The notes: generated from the letters alone by a model not told the origin. A stretch of 64,000 bases of DNA from Streptomyces katrae (GCF_000717655.1 NZ_JNZY01000010.1:1-64000), one strand, 5' to 3'; positions 42,696 through 50,967 are shown, counted from the stretch's first letter. Program-made: numbers and translations.

Positions 42696-43538
42696 TCAGC
42701 CACCGGTGGCGAACCCGGGAAACAGGGTCATGCCCCCGTCCACGTAGATCGTCGTCCCCACGACGTAGTCGAGCAGGTCGGAGGCGAGGAGGGTCACGGC
42801 GTTCGCGATGTCCTCGGGGTCTCCGACGCGGCGGTACGGGATGAGCCGCAGCAGGTCCGCCTCGGCCTCGGGAGTGTCCCAGGCGCTGCGGTTGATGGGC
42901 GTGCGGATCGCACCCGGAGCGACGGCGTTCACCCGGATCCGGTGCGGGGCGAGCTCCTGGGCGAGCGTGGTCATGAGCATCTGTACGCCGCCCTTGGAGG
43001 AGGCGTAGTTCACGTGCCCGGCCCAGGGGATGAGCTGGTGCACCGAGCTCATGCAAATGATCTTCCCCGCGGAGCGGGACACCTCCGGCACGACGCCGCG
43101 CCGCAGGAATTCCTTGGTCGCCTCACGGGCGCACAGGAACTGACCGGTGAGGTTGACGTCCAGTACCTTGGTCCACTGGGCCATGGTCATGTCGGTGACC
43201 GCGGCGTCCCGCTGCAGACCGGCGTTCGCGACCATGATGTCGATGGTCCCGAACTCCTGGACCATCCGGGCCACCATGTCGACGACCTGGTCCTCCTGCG
43301 ACACGTCGCCCTCGTGCGCATAGGCGCGGACTCCGAAGCCCTCGATCTCCCGCACCACCTCTTCCGCGGCGTCCTGCCCGGCGACGTAGTTCACGACCAC
43401 GTCGGCACCCGCCCGTCCGAGGCCGATCGCGGTGGCTTTGCCGATGCCGGAGTTCGCCCCTGTCACCAGGGCCTTCTGCCCCTTGAGCACCTGAGGGACA
43501 ACGAGCGTTCGACTACGGTCACTGCTGCTGGCTGCCAC
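42696..43538 (-). CDS. SDR-family dehydrogenase (glucose 1-dehydrogenase-like)
   Basis: A 280-residue classical short-chain dehydrogenase. Cofactor motif TGANSGIG (27-34), ANAGLQ (104-109), catalytic Ser165 in CMSSVHQ, Tyr178 and Lys182 in YASSK, and PGAIRTPIN. The overall pattern (ALVTGANSGIGKATA, VNYVAGQDAAEEV, VHQLIPWAGHVNYASSKGG) is that of glucose 1-dehydrogenases of the SDR type. GTG start at 43538 with AGGGAG 7 nt upstream. First gene of a run with cydAB and gluconokinase, which supports sugar oxidation, although SDR substrate calls from sequence alone are uncertain. Confidence 0.82.
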   Translation of the reverse strand: MAASSSDRSRTLVVPQVLKGQKALVTGANSGIGKATAIGLGRAGADVVVNYVAGQDAAEEVVREIEGFGVRAYAHEGDVSQEDQVVDMVARMVQEFGTIDIMVANAGLQRDAAVTDMTMAQWTKVLDVNLTGQFLCAREATKEFLRRGVVPEVSRSAGKIICMSSVHQLIPWAGHVNYASSKGGVQMLMTTLAQELAPHRIRVNAVAPGAIRTPINRSAWDTPEAEADLLRLIPYRRVGDPEDIANAVTLLASDLLDYVVGTTIYVDGGMTLFPGFATGG

Positions 43539-43835
43539 TGAACGCTCCCTGGGTGCTGACGGCGACACGAAAACCGCGCCACCACGAGAGCACCGCGGCC
43601 TTGCCACGGCCCGCTGGCACGACTGCCGCTGACCCATTGGAGTGCTCTCCCGAACCGAATGGAGTGCTCTCCCGAACCGAACGGCTCAGTGGAGACCGGG
43701 GAGAAGGGCTGACGCGTGCGTGACCACGGCGGGGGACGCCCGGCCGGGGTGCGATGCGATCCCCACGGTGATGGAATGGAACCACCCGGTGTGCGGGGTC
43801 CCGAACCCTGACCGCCAACGGCGAGGACGGCGAAC
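43539..43835. other. divergent intergenic region, SDR operon / aldose epimerase
   Basis: A 297-bp divergent control region with no credible gene. It contains an exact 22-bp tandem duplication (listed separately) and is followed by the epimerase start at 43836. Promoters for both sides should lie here, but I cannot place -35/-10 pairs with confidence. Confidence 0.6.
43638..43681. repeat. exact 22-bp tandem duplication in the divergent control region
   Basis: Two identical adjacent 22-bp units (43638-43659 and 43660-43681), each built around GGAGTGCTCTCCCGAACCGA. A period of two helical turns places any bound protein on the same DNA face, as for direct-repeat operators. Recent duplication by slippage is the alternative. 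Confidence 0.8.
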
Positions 43836-44750
43836 ATGCTGCGGACGGGTGCCCAGTTCCGGCTGACGTGTGGTCCGCAGACCGCCGTCGTCGTGGAGTT
43901 GGGCGGCGCCCTGCGCCACTACTCCGTCGCCGAGCGCCCGGTCGTCGACGGTTTCGACGCGGACGAGCCGATAGAGGGCGGACGCGGACAGCTCCTCCTG
44001 CCGTGGCCCAACCGGATCGGAGACGGCCGGTACCGGTGGGAGGGGCAGGAACTGCAGCTGCCCGTCAACGAGATCGAACACGCCAATGCCCTCCACGGTC
44101 TGCTGCGCTGGACGTCGTGGCAGGCGGTGGAGCAGGCGGACGGCCGCGTGGTGCTGGCGACCGTGCTCTGGCCGCAACCCGGTTACCCCTTCCACCTGGT
44201 GGCGCGGGCGGAGTACGCACTCGACCGCCACGGCATGACGGTCACGATCACCGCGAGGAACGTCGGCGACACCCCCGCACCGTACGGAGTCGGTCAGCAC
44301 CCGTATCTTGCGGTGGGGCCCGGCACGGTCGACGCCATGCTGCTGACCGTTCCCGCCCGGACCTGGCTCCGCACCGACGACCGCGGCCTGCCCGTGGCGT
44401 CCGAGCCGGTCTCGGGGACGCCCAACGACTTCGGCGCGCCGCGGCCCGTCGGCCCTCAGCGGCTGGACACGGCCTTCACGGATCTGCGGCGGGAGACGGA
44501 CGGGCGTGCCGTCGTGCGCCTTGCCGAGCCGTCCGGCGCGTACGGTACCGATCTGTGGCTCGGTGAGGGCGCGGACTTCGTGCAGGTGTTCACCGGGGAC
44601 ACCCTGCCCGAGTCGCACCGGCGCCGGAGCGTCGCCGTGGAGCCCATGAGCTGCGGCCCCGATGCCTTCCGGCGCGACACCGCGCGCGTACGTCTCGAAC
44701 CGGGGGCTCAGCACACGCTGCAGTGGGGGCTCGCACCCTGGCCGGGGTAG
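43836..44750 (+). CDS. aldose 1-epimerase family protein
   Basis: A 304-residue mutarotase-fold protein. LLLPWPNRIGDGRYRW near residue 55, ANALHGLLRW (first His), GVGQHPYLAVG (catalytic His) and VAVEPMSCGPDAF (catalytic Glu) are the canonical motifs. It would interconvert alpha and beta anomers of glucose-type sugars. It is transcribed divergently from SDR-cydAB-gntK, fitting a role in supplying beta-glucose to a dehydrogenase (inference). Confidence 0.9.
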   Translation: MLRTGAQFRLTCGPQTAVVVELGGALRHYSVAERPVVDGFDADEPIEGGRGQLLLPWPNRIGDGRYRWEGQELQLPVNEIEHANALHGLLRWTSWQAVEQADGRVVLATVLWPQPGYPFHLVARAEYALDRHGMTVTITARNVGDTPAPYGVGQHPYLAVGPGTVDAMLLTVPARTWLRTDDRGLPVASEPVSGTPNDFGAPRPVGPQRLDTAFTDLRRETDGRAVVRLAEPSGAYGTDLWLGEGADFVQVFTGDTLPESHRRRSVAVEPMSCGPDAFRRDTARVRLEPGAQHTLQWGLAPWPG

Positions 44751-44864
44751 CGACGACCCGACCGGCCGGAACTCTCATCCGGCGAGTTCGCGCGTGTCCA
44801 GCGGTAGCCGCCACGCCTCGCGGATGACCTCGCGGGTCACGGGGGCGACCTCGCGACCCCGAAT

Positions 44865-44894
44865 CGATCGAATGTTCGAGTGGCGCGATATGAT
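44865..44894 (+). promoter_or_regulatory. LexA (SOS) box overlapping the alkB-like promoter
   Basis: CGATCGAATGTTCG at 44865-44878 matches the actinobacterial SOS box CGAACRNRYGTTYG at 13 of 14 positions; the extended form is TCGATCGAATGTTCGA, one half-site perfect. The -10 TATGAT lies at 44889-44894, so the box covers the -35 area, an ideal repressor position. The GTG start follows the -10 by 6 nt. Confidence 0.8.
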
Positions 44895-44900
44895 GGACCC

Positions 44901-45536
44901 GTGCGTACGATCCCCGGCCTCCAGGGCTCCCTCTTCGACCAGGGCGACGAGATCCGCCTCGGCCCGCTCTCGGAGCTGCGCCGCACCCCGCTCGGCTCCG
45001 GCGCCTGGGTCGACCACCTGCCCGGCTGGCTCTCCGGCGCCGACACGCTGTTCGAGCAGCTGGCCGAGGACGTGCCGTGGCGGGCCGAGCGCCGCCAGAT
45101 GTACGAGCGCGAGGTCGACGTACCCCGCCTGCTCGCCTTCTACGACGAGGGGGAGTGCCTGCCGCACCCGGCGCTCACCGAGGCCCGCGACATGCTGACC
45201 CGGCACTACGCCGCCGAGCTCGGTGAGCCCTTCGCCACCGCCGGGCTCTGCCTCTACCGTGACGGCCGGGACAGCGTCGCCTGGCACGGGGACCGCATCG
45301 GCCGCTCCGCCACCGAGGACACGATGGTCGCGATCCTCTCGGTCGGCGACCCCCGCGATCTCGTCCTGCGCCCCCGCGACGGCGGCCCCACCGTGCTGCG
45401 CCTGCCCCTCGGGCACGGCGACCTCGTCGTGATGGGCGGCTCCTGCCAGCGGACCATGGAGCACGCGATCCCCAAATCCCGCCGCGCCGTCGGCCCGCGC
45501 ATCAGCATCCAGTACCGCCCCCGCGGGGTCCGCTGA
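44901..45536 (+). CDS. AlkB-like 2-oxoglutarate/Fe(II) dioxygenase (DNA alkylation repair)
   Basis: A 211-residue AlkB-family protein expected to demethylate alkylated bases. Iron ligands: HxD in VAWHGDRIG and the distal His in TMEHAIPK; the 2-oxoglutarate arginine is in GPRISIQYR. GSGAWVDHLPGWLSG and VPRLLAFYDEG match bacterial AlkB homologues. I place the start at GTG 44901, 6 nt after the -10 TATGAT, giving a leaderless message; an in-frame GTG at 44880 would lie upstream of the -10. A near-consensus LexA box covers the -35. Confidence 0.88.
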   Translation: MRTIPGLQGSLFDQGDEIRLGPLSELRRTPLGSGAWVDHLPGWLSGADTLFEQLAEDVPWRAERRQMYEREVDVPRLLAFYDEGECLPHPALTEARDMLTRHYAAELGEPFATAGLCLYRDGRDSVAWHGDRIGRSATEDTMVAILSVGDPRDLVLRPRDGGPTVLRLPLGHGDLVVMGGSCQRTMEHAIPKSRRAVGPRISIQYRPRGVR

Positions 45537-45627
45537 GCCGGGCCCGGGCCGCCGGCCGCGCCCCGGTCGGTAGCCGTAGCCGCTCAGTTCCGTGATGCCA
45601 TGAGGAGGTGTCGGTGCCGCCGGTGGG

Positions 45628-45790
45628 TCAACCGGCCGCCACCACCGCCTCGTTGCGCTCCGCCACCACGTTCCCTCGGCCTCGGTGAGCAGGAACCGGC
45701 TCCCGCCGAGGGGTACGGGGTTCTTCCATGTGCCGGGCCAGTGCAGGGCCCGGGCCTCCTCGTCGCTGCAGGGGGCGTTGGGGACCGGGC
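45628..45790 (-). pseudogene. short frameshifted gene remnant
   Basis: Minus-strand sequence reads EARALHWPGTWKNPVPLGGS then RFLLTEAEG, after which a one-base shift restores NVVAERNEAVVAAG and a TGA at 45630-45628. Codon use looks coding, yet there is no start and the frame is broken. I do not recognise the family. Confidence 0.4.
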
Positions 45791-45792
45791 TG

Positions 45793-46116
45793 CTACGCGG
45801 GGTCCGGATCCGTCGCCGGAGTGCGCTTCGAGGTCTCCACCGCGCCCGGTCGCACCGCCCCCGCCGCCGCGTGCAGCGAGCGCAGCGCCAGCAGCAGGAT
45901 GCCGATGTCGTCGAGGTACACCGGGTCCGGCACCAGGTCCACGGGCGAGAGGGTGTAGATCACCGCGACCCAGAAGAGCGCCTTGTCGCGCAGCGGGATC
46001 CCCGCGTCGAGCAGCAGGCGCCTCGCCGCGAAGACCCGTACGAGCAGCACGCCCGCCGCGATCGCCAGCCCGAGGGCGACGACCGCGGCGACCGTCAGCC
46101 AGACCGTTCCGTCCAT
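45793..46116 (-). CDS. DUF1232 (YkvA-like) small membrane protein
   Basis: A 107-residue protein with an N-terminal membrane helix (VWLTVAAVVALGLAIAAGVLL) and the DUF1232 core RDKALFWVAVIYTLSPVDLV then PDPVYLDDIGILLLALR. Function unknown. -10 TATAGG (46128-46123) ends 6 nt before the ATG: predicted leaderless. It lies downstream of the MarR gene on the same strand. Confidence 0.85.
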   Translation of the reverse strand: MDGTVWLTVAAVVALGLAIAAGVLLVRVFAARRLLLDAGIPLRDKALFWVAVIYTLSPVDLVPDPVYLDDIGILLLALRSLHAAAGAVRPGAVETSKRTPATDPDPA

Positions 46117-46159
46117 GTCATCCCTATACCCCGTCGGATACCGATATCCGCGTGTCCGC

Positions 46160-46636
46160 CTATCCGCCGTGCTGTCCGCCGTGCTCGCGCAGCCGGCGGC
46201 TGACCTCGCCCAGCCCGTCCGCGAGGACCTCGAGCTGCTCGGGGGTGAGGACGTCGATCAGCGCCTCCCGGACGGTGGCCACGTGACCGGGCGCGGCCGC
46301 CTCCAAGCGGGCGCTGCCGGCGTCCGTGAGGACGGCGAAGACCCCGCGCACGTCGGAGGGGCAGCTGCGGCGGCGGACCAGGCCCGCCTTCTCCAGCTGG
46401 GTGACCTGGTAGGTCAGCCCGCTCTTCGAATTGATCAGGCCATTGGCCAGTTCGGTCATCCGCAGCTCGCGGCCCGGAGCCGCGGCGAGGCGCACGAGTA
46501 TCTCGTACTGCGGGTGCGAGAGCCCGGAATCGTCCTTGAGCTGCTGGTCGAGACGGCGGTTCACCAGGGCGGATGCGGCCAGGAAGCCGCTCCAGGCGCG
46601 CATCTCGCGCTCGTCCAGCCATCTCGTTTCAGCCAT
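46160..46636 (-). CDS. MarR-family transcriptional regulator
   Basis: A 158-residue winged-helix repressor: LDQQLKDDSGLSHPQYEILV, RMTELANGLINSKSGLTYQV recognition region, KAGLVRRRSCPSDVRGVFAV wing, then dimer helices. The start is set at ATG 46636, 6 nt after -10 TACCCT (46648-46643). It is divergent from a DoxX gene, and two similar operators lie between them, so it probably represses both itself and DoxX. Ligand unknown; phenolics or oxidants are usual for this arrangement. Confidence 0.88.
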   Translation of the reverse strand: MAETRWLDEREMRAWSGFLAASALVNRRLDQQLKDDSGLSHPQYEILVRLAAAPGRELRMTELANGLINSKSGLTYQVTQLEKAGLVRRRSCPSDVRGVFAVLTDAGSARLEAAAPGHVATVREALIDVLTPEQLEVLADGLGEVSRRLREHGGQHGG

Positions 46637-46653
46637 GCGCCCAGGGTACACGG

Positions 46654-46671
46654 GTTGTTCCAATTTGAATC
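46654..46671. promoter_or_regulatory. MarR operator site 1
   Basis: GTTGTTCCAATTTGAATC lies in the marR -35/spacer region. It matches the reverse complement of site 2 at 14 of 18 positions and is itself an imperfect dyad (TTC...GAA). Occlusion of the marR promoter would give autorepression. Confidence 0.65.
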
Positions 46672-46694
46672 AATGGCTAGGGTCGGGGGCTGGC

Positions 46695-46712
46695 GGTTCG
46701 AATTTGAACAAC
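46695..46712. promoter_or_regulatory. MarR operator site 2
   Basis: GGTTCGAATTTGAACAAC, an imperfect palindrome (GTTC...GAAC), lies 44 bp before the DoxX start and in opposite orientation to site 1. It is well placed to repress the DoxX promoter. Confidence 0.65.
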
Positions 46713-46755
46713 TCCGTCCCCGCCCCCGGACCGCCCGACCGGAAGGATCCCCCCC

Positions 46756-47313
46756 ATGACCAGCCCCTCCGTCACCGCGACGAAGCCGCAGGCCGCCGCC
46801 GTCCCGGCCGTCCCGCTCGCCCTCTCCACCCCCGCCCACGACGCCGGCCTGCTCCTCCTGCGCGTCGTCCTCGGACTCACCATGGCCGGCCACGGCACCC
46901 AGAAGCTCTTCGGCTGGTTCGGCGGCGGGGGCATCAGCGGCACCGGCCAGTTCTTCACCGCCAGCGGCTACCCGTCGGGCGACGCGATGGCCGTGCTCGC
47001 CGGCCTGACCGAGACCCTCGGCGGCCTCGGCCTCGTCCTCGGGCTGCTCACCCCGCTCGCCGGAGCCGCGGTCGTCGGCACCATGATCAATGCGATCGCC
47101 GTCCACGGCGCCGGGTCGTTCTTCGCCCCGAAGGGCATCGAGTACGAGCTCCTGCTGACCGCGGGCGCCGCCGCCCTCGCCCTCACCGGCCCCGGCCGGT
47201 ACGCCGCCGACCGCTTCCTGCCCGTCCTGCGCAGCCACCGCCTGGCCCACGGCGCCCTCGCCGTCGCCCTCGGCGTGGTCATCGCGAGCGCGCTGCTCCT
47301 CGTACGCAACTAG
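46756..47313 (+). CDS. DoxX-family membrane protein
   Basis: A 185-residue protein with four membrane helices. Family motifs: LLLLRVVLGLTMAGHGTQKL, FGWFGGGGI, and GLTETLGGLGLVLGLLTPLA. DoxX-like proteins take part in redox or thiol stress and quinone metabolism in actinobacteria. GGAAGGA Shine-Dalgarno before the ATG, unlike its leaderless divergent neighbour. Control by the MarR regulator is inferred from the operators. Confidence 0.88.
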   Translation: MTSPSVTATKPQAAAVPAVPLALSTPAHDAGLLLLRVVLGLTMAGHGTQKLFGWFGGGGISGTGQFFTASGYPSGDAMAVLAGLTETLGGLGLVLGLLTPLAGAAVVGTMINAIAVHGAGSFFAPKGIEYELLLTAGAAALALTGPGRYAADRFLPVLRSHRLAHGALAVALGVVIASALLLVRN

Positions 47314-47389
47314 TCGCGACCGTTCGCGCGCGACGGTGTCCCGGGTCCTACGGTGATTGGACCCGGGCACCCAGGGAAACAGCGCACAA

Positions 47390-49204
47390 ATGACACAACC
47401 CATCGAAGACTACGCACTCATCGGCGATCTCATGACCGGCGGGCTCGTCGGCCGCGACGGGTCCATCGACTGGCTGTGCCTGCCGCGCTTCGACTCGCCC
47501 GCCTGCTTCACGGCGCTCCTCGGCGACAAGGAGAACGGCCACTGGCGCATCGCCCCGGCCGGGGCCGCCGCCGGGCAGTGCACCCGCCGCGCCTACGTCG
47601 ACGGCTCGCTGGTCCTGGAGTCCCACTGGGACACCCCGGACGGCGGCTCGTGCAAGGTCATCGACTTCATGCCGCAGCGCGACACCGCGCCCGACGTGAT
47701 CCGGATCGTCGAGGGTCTCTCCGGCGTGGTCACCCTGCTCAGCGTGCTGCGCCTGCGCTTCGACTACGGGCACGTCGTCCCCTGGGTCCGGCGCGCCGAC
47801 GGCGACCGGGTCGCCACCGCCGGTCCCGACTCCGTCTGGTTCCGCAGTGAGCCGCCCGTGCACACCTGGGGCGAGGCCAACAGCACCCGGTCCGAGTTCA
47901 CCGTCGCCGCCGGCGAGCGGGTCGCCTTCGTCCTCACCTGGCACGCCTCGCACGAGCCGCGCCCCGAGCCCTGCGATCCGTACGAGGCTCTGGAACAGAG
48001 CCTCGAGGACTGGCGCGAGTGGAGCGAGCAGTGCACTTACGAGGGCCCCTACCGGGAAGCCGTGACCCGCTCCCTGATCACCCTCAAGGCCTTCACGTAC
48101 GCACCGACCGGCGGAATCGCGGCCGCCGCCACGACCTCCCTCCCCGAGGAGCTCGGCGGCGTACGCAACTGGGACTACCGCTTCTGCTGGCTGCGCGACG
48201 CCACCCTGACCCTCGGCTCCCTCGTGGAGACCGGATTCCTGGACGAGGCCCGCGCCTGGCGCGAATGGCTGCTGCGCGCGATCGCCGGCGACCCCGCAGA
48301 CCTCCAGATCATGTACGGGATCGGCGGCGAGCGCCGGATCCCCGAATTCGACCTGCCCTGGCTGGGCGGCTACGCCGCCTCCTCCCCGGTCCGCGTCGGC
48401 AACGCGGCCGTGGACCAGCTCCAGCTCGACGTCTACGGGGAGGTCCTCGACTCCCTCTACCTGGCCCGGTCGAACGGACTGCCCGCGGAGCGGCACGCCT
48501 GGCGGATCCAGCTCGCGCTCCTCGACTTCCTGGAGCGCAACTGGCACCGGCCGGACGAGGGCCTGTGGGAGGTCCGGGGGCCGCGCCGGCACTTCGTGCA
48601 CTCCAAGGTGATGGCGTGGGTCGCCGCGGACCGGGCCGTGCGCACCATGGAGAGCGACTCGTCGCTGCCCGGCGACGTCCAGCGGTGGCGGACCATGCGG
48701 GACCAGGTGCACCGGGACGTGATCGAGAACGGCTTCGACCCCGTACGGGGCACCTTCACGCAGTACTACGGTTCCCGCGAGCTCGACGCGGCCACGCTGC
48801 TCATCCCCCGGGTCGGGTTCCTGCCGCCCCACGACCCGCGCGTGATCGGCACGGTCGACGCGGTCCGGGCGGAGCTCGGCAGCAGCGGCCTGGTCCGCCG
48901 CTACAGCACCGAGGGCCCGTCGGTGGACGGGCTGCCCGGCGACGAAGGGGCCTTCCTGGCCTGCTCGTTCTGGCTGGCCGACGCGCTGCACATGACCGGC
49001 CGGGACAAGGAGGCGCGGGAGCTGTTCGAGCGGCTGCTGGCCGTACGCAACGACGTGGGACTGCTCGCGGAGGAGTACGACCCGGTCTCCGGCTGCCAAC
49101 TCGGCAACTTCCCGCAGGCGTTCAGCCACGTCGGCCTGGTGAACACGGCCATCACCCTGGGCCGGCCCCCGGCCGACAGCATCGGCGGGGCCTGCGGGAG
49201 CTGA
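47390..49204 (+). CDS. glycoside hydrolase family 15 protein, copy B
   Basis: A 604-residue GH15 enzyme, paralogous to the one at 34856. N-terminal sandwich: IEDYALIGDLMTGGLVGRDG then DWLCLPRFDSPACF. Barrel: VRNWDYRFCWLRDATLTLGS, GLWEVRGPRRHFVHSKVMAW with the probable general-acid Glu, and AEEYDPVSGCQLGNFPQAFS with the general base. It differs from copy A in the acid motif (WEVRGPRRHF versus WETRGGRQDF), so substrates may differ. ATG at 47390 with AGGGAAA upstream. It converges on the APC transporter. Confidence 0.9.
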   Translation: MTQPIEDYALIGDLMTGGLVGRDGSIDWLCLPRFDSPACFTALLGDKENGHWRIAPAGAAAGQCTRRAYVDGSLVLESHWDTPDGGSCKVIDFMPQRDTAPDVIRIVEGLSGVVTLLSVLRLRFDYGHVVPWVRRADGDRVATAGPDSVWFRSEPPVHTWGEANSTRSEFTVAAGERVAFVLTWHASHEPRPEPCDPYEALEQSLEDWREWSEQCTYEGPYREAVTRSLITLKAFTYAPTGGIAAAATTSLPEELGGVRNWDYRFCWLRDATLTLGSLVETGFLDEARAWREWLLRAIAGDPADLQIMYGIGGERRIPEFDLPWLGGYAASSPVRVGNAAVDQLQLDVYGEVLDSLYLARSNGLPAERHAWRIQLALLDFLERNWHRPDEGLWEVRGPRRHFVHSKVMAWVAADRAVRTMESDSSLPGDVQRWRTMRDQVHRDVIENGFDPVRGTFTQYYGSRELDAATLLIPRVGFLPPHDPRVIGTVDAVRAELGSSGLVRRYSTEGPSVDGLPGDEGAFLACSFWLADALHMTGRDKEARELFERLLAVRNDVGLLAEEYDPVSGCQLGNFPQAFSHVGLVNTAITLGRPPADSIGGACGS

Positions 49205-49229
49205 TCCCGCAGACCCCGCCGAGTAGCGG

Positions 49230-50636
49230 TCAGACCGTGGCGGACTCGCCGTCCTCCGGGATGCTGACCAGCCAGCGGCTGTCCTGTCGCGGCCGCAGGT
49301 ACAGCGCCCAGTACAGCGTGGCCACGGCGGTGATCCCGCCGGTCCACAGCAGGTACTGGGTCTCCTGCTGGGTCAGGATGTACGCGAGTACGGCGATCAG
49401 CGCGATCGGCACCGCCGGCCACAGCGGCATCCGCCAGGCGGCCACCTCGCGGTGCGCCCCGCGCCGGGCGAACAGCGCGGCCACCGCGACCAGCAGGTAC
49501 ATGCCGGTCACCGAGACGCCGGTGACCCCGTACAGGGTGTCGAGGTTGACGAAGCACAGCGCCGCACCCGGGACGCCGACGACGAGGGTGGCCACCCACG
49601 GGGAGCCGAAGCGGCCGAGCTTGGACAGCGCGTGGTTGACCGGCGCGGGCCAGGCCTTGTCGCGGGCGGAGGCGAACAGCACGCGGGAATTCTGGATCAC
49701 CATGACGATGCCCGCGTTGATGATGGCGAGGGCGACGCAGAGGCTGACGAACGTGCCGACGGCCGAGTTGGACCAGGCGGTCACCATGCCGCCGAGGTCG
49801 CCCTCGGCCAGCGCGGAGAGGTCGGGCGCGCCCACGGTGATGGCGATGACCGGGATCAGGATGACGGCCGTGGAGATGGCGAGGGTGGCGAGCACCGTAC
49901 GGGCGACGTTGCGCCGCGGGTTCTCGAGCTCCTCGGAGAGGTACACGGCGGTCGAGAAGCCCTGGGTGATGAACAGGGCGATGGCGAGCCCGGAGACGAC
50001 CATCATCGCGGTCACCGTGGAGGTGCCGCCGCCCTCGGCCGCGACCGTGCCGTGCACCAGCGCACCGGTGCCCCGCTCGCTGTGCGCGAAGCCCAGTACG
50101 GCGACCAGCGCCGCGGCGACGACCTCCAGCACCAGGAAGATGCCGGTGATCCAGGCGTTGGCCCGCAGATCGAGAAGGCCGGCGAGGGTGGCGAGCAGCA
50201 TCACGCCGCCGCCCGCGACCGGGGCCGGTATGTGCACGATCGGCGCGAGGTAATCGGCCGTACCCATGGCGATCACGGGCGGCACGATCATCACGACCAG
50301 CAGGGAGAGCACGAACACAAGCCACCCGGCGAGCCGTCCCGCAAGGGTCGACACCATCGCGTACTCGCCGCCGGCACTGGGGATCAGGGTGCCGAGCTCC
50401 GAGTAGCAGAACGCGACGCCGATGCAGAGCAGCGAGCCGATGGCGATCGTGAGGGCGGTCCATGTGCCGAGGCTGGCGAACAGGTCGGGCACGACGACGA
50501 ACAGGGTCGAAGCGGGCGTCACGCACGAGAGCGTCAGCAGTGTGCCGCCGACGACGCCGATGGAACGCTTGAGCTTTTGGGGGACGGGCCCGGTGGCGGG
50601 CGCGAGGGCCTGAGGGGCGCTGATCGTTTCAGACAT
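49230..50636 (-). CDS. APC-superfamily amino acid permease
   Basis: A 468-residue transporter with twelve predicted helices. KLKRSIGVVGGTLLTLSCVT then PASTLFVVVPDLF begins the core, and CYSELGTLIPSAGGEYAMV is the conserved helix-2/3 region of the APC family (ELGTxxPxAGGEY). LSEELENPRRNVARTVL marks the helix 5-6 loop. The substrate amino acid is unknown. ATG start at 50636. A 331-bp non-coding region precedes it. Confidence 0.88.
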   Translation of the reverse strand: MSETISAPQALAPATGPVPQKLKRSIGVVGGTLLTLSCVTPASTLFVVVPDLFASLGTWTALTIAIGSLLCIGVAFCYSELGTLIPSAGGEYAMVSTLAGRLAGWLVFVLSLLVVMIVPPVIAMGTADYLAPIVHIPAPVAGGGVMLLATLAGLLDLRANAWITGIFLVLEVVAAALVAVLGFAHSERGTGALVHGTVAAEGGGTSTVTAMMVVSGLAIALFITQGFSTAVYLSEELENPRRNVARTVLATLAISTAVILIPVIAITVGAPDLSALAEGDLGGMVTAWSNSAVGTFVSLCVALAIINAGIVMVIQNSRVLFASARDKAWPAPVNHALSKLGRFGSPWVATLVVGVPGAALCFVNLDTLYGVTGVSVTGMYLLVAVAALFARRGAHREVAAWRMPLWPAVPIALIAVLAYILTQQETQYLLWTGGITAVATLYWALYLRPRQDSRWLVSIPEDGESATV

Positions 50637-50967
50637 CGGTGCGGGGTTCCGATCGGCAGGTGCGGTGAGCTGAGGTGCGGGAGCGGTATCGCCTCCGAGG
50701 CGGTGGTGAGCAAAGTGGTTCAGTGGCTCCCGGGCCGACATCGAATCCCTGCGGGATCCGCAGGTCAATAGCCGTTCCCCTGCGGATTCCATCGTTGCGC
50801 CGCGCTCCGGCAGTCCTACGGCAGCGTTAAGACGGCGTAAACGCTGCACAGAGCCCGGGTGCGGGAACCGCAGCGGGGCCCGGGCAAATTTTCTTCCGCT
50901 TTGCCGACATGTGCCCGCAGCGACACCTCCTGCCCGAGGAGTGGGCACCTTGGCGAGGGGTGGCGGG
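50637..50967. other. upstream region of the APC permease and end of the phosphatase gene
   Basis: A 331-bp stretch without a credible gene. Local AT-richer patches (around 50895-50905, ATTTTCTTCCG) could hold a promoter, and the phosphatase transcript should terminate here, but I cannot define a clear promoter, operator or hairpin. Confidence 0.5.

Noticed and set aside
44795..44812. CCAGCGGTAGCCG match to the dispersed repeat core
   Set aside because: Only 13 bp shared, without the flanking CACCTCC or GACGACACCCC parts; probably coincidence.
44775..44840. 21-codon minus-strand frame (VTREVIREAWRLPLDTRELAG) divergent from the AlkB-like gene
   Set aside because: Looks slightly coding but has no Shine-Dalgarno or domain; could be a remnant or chance frame.
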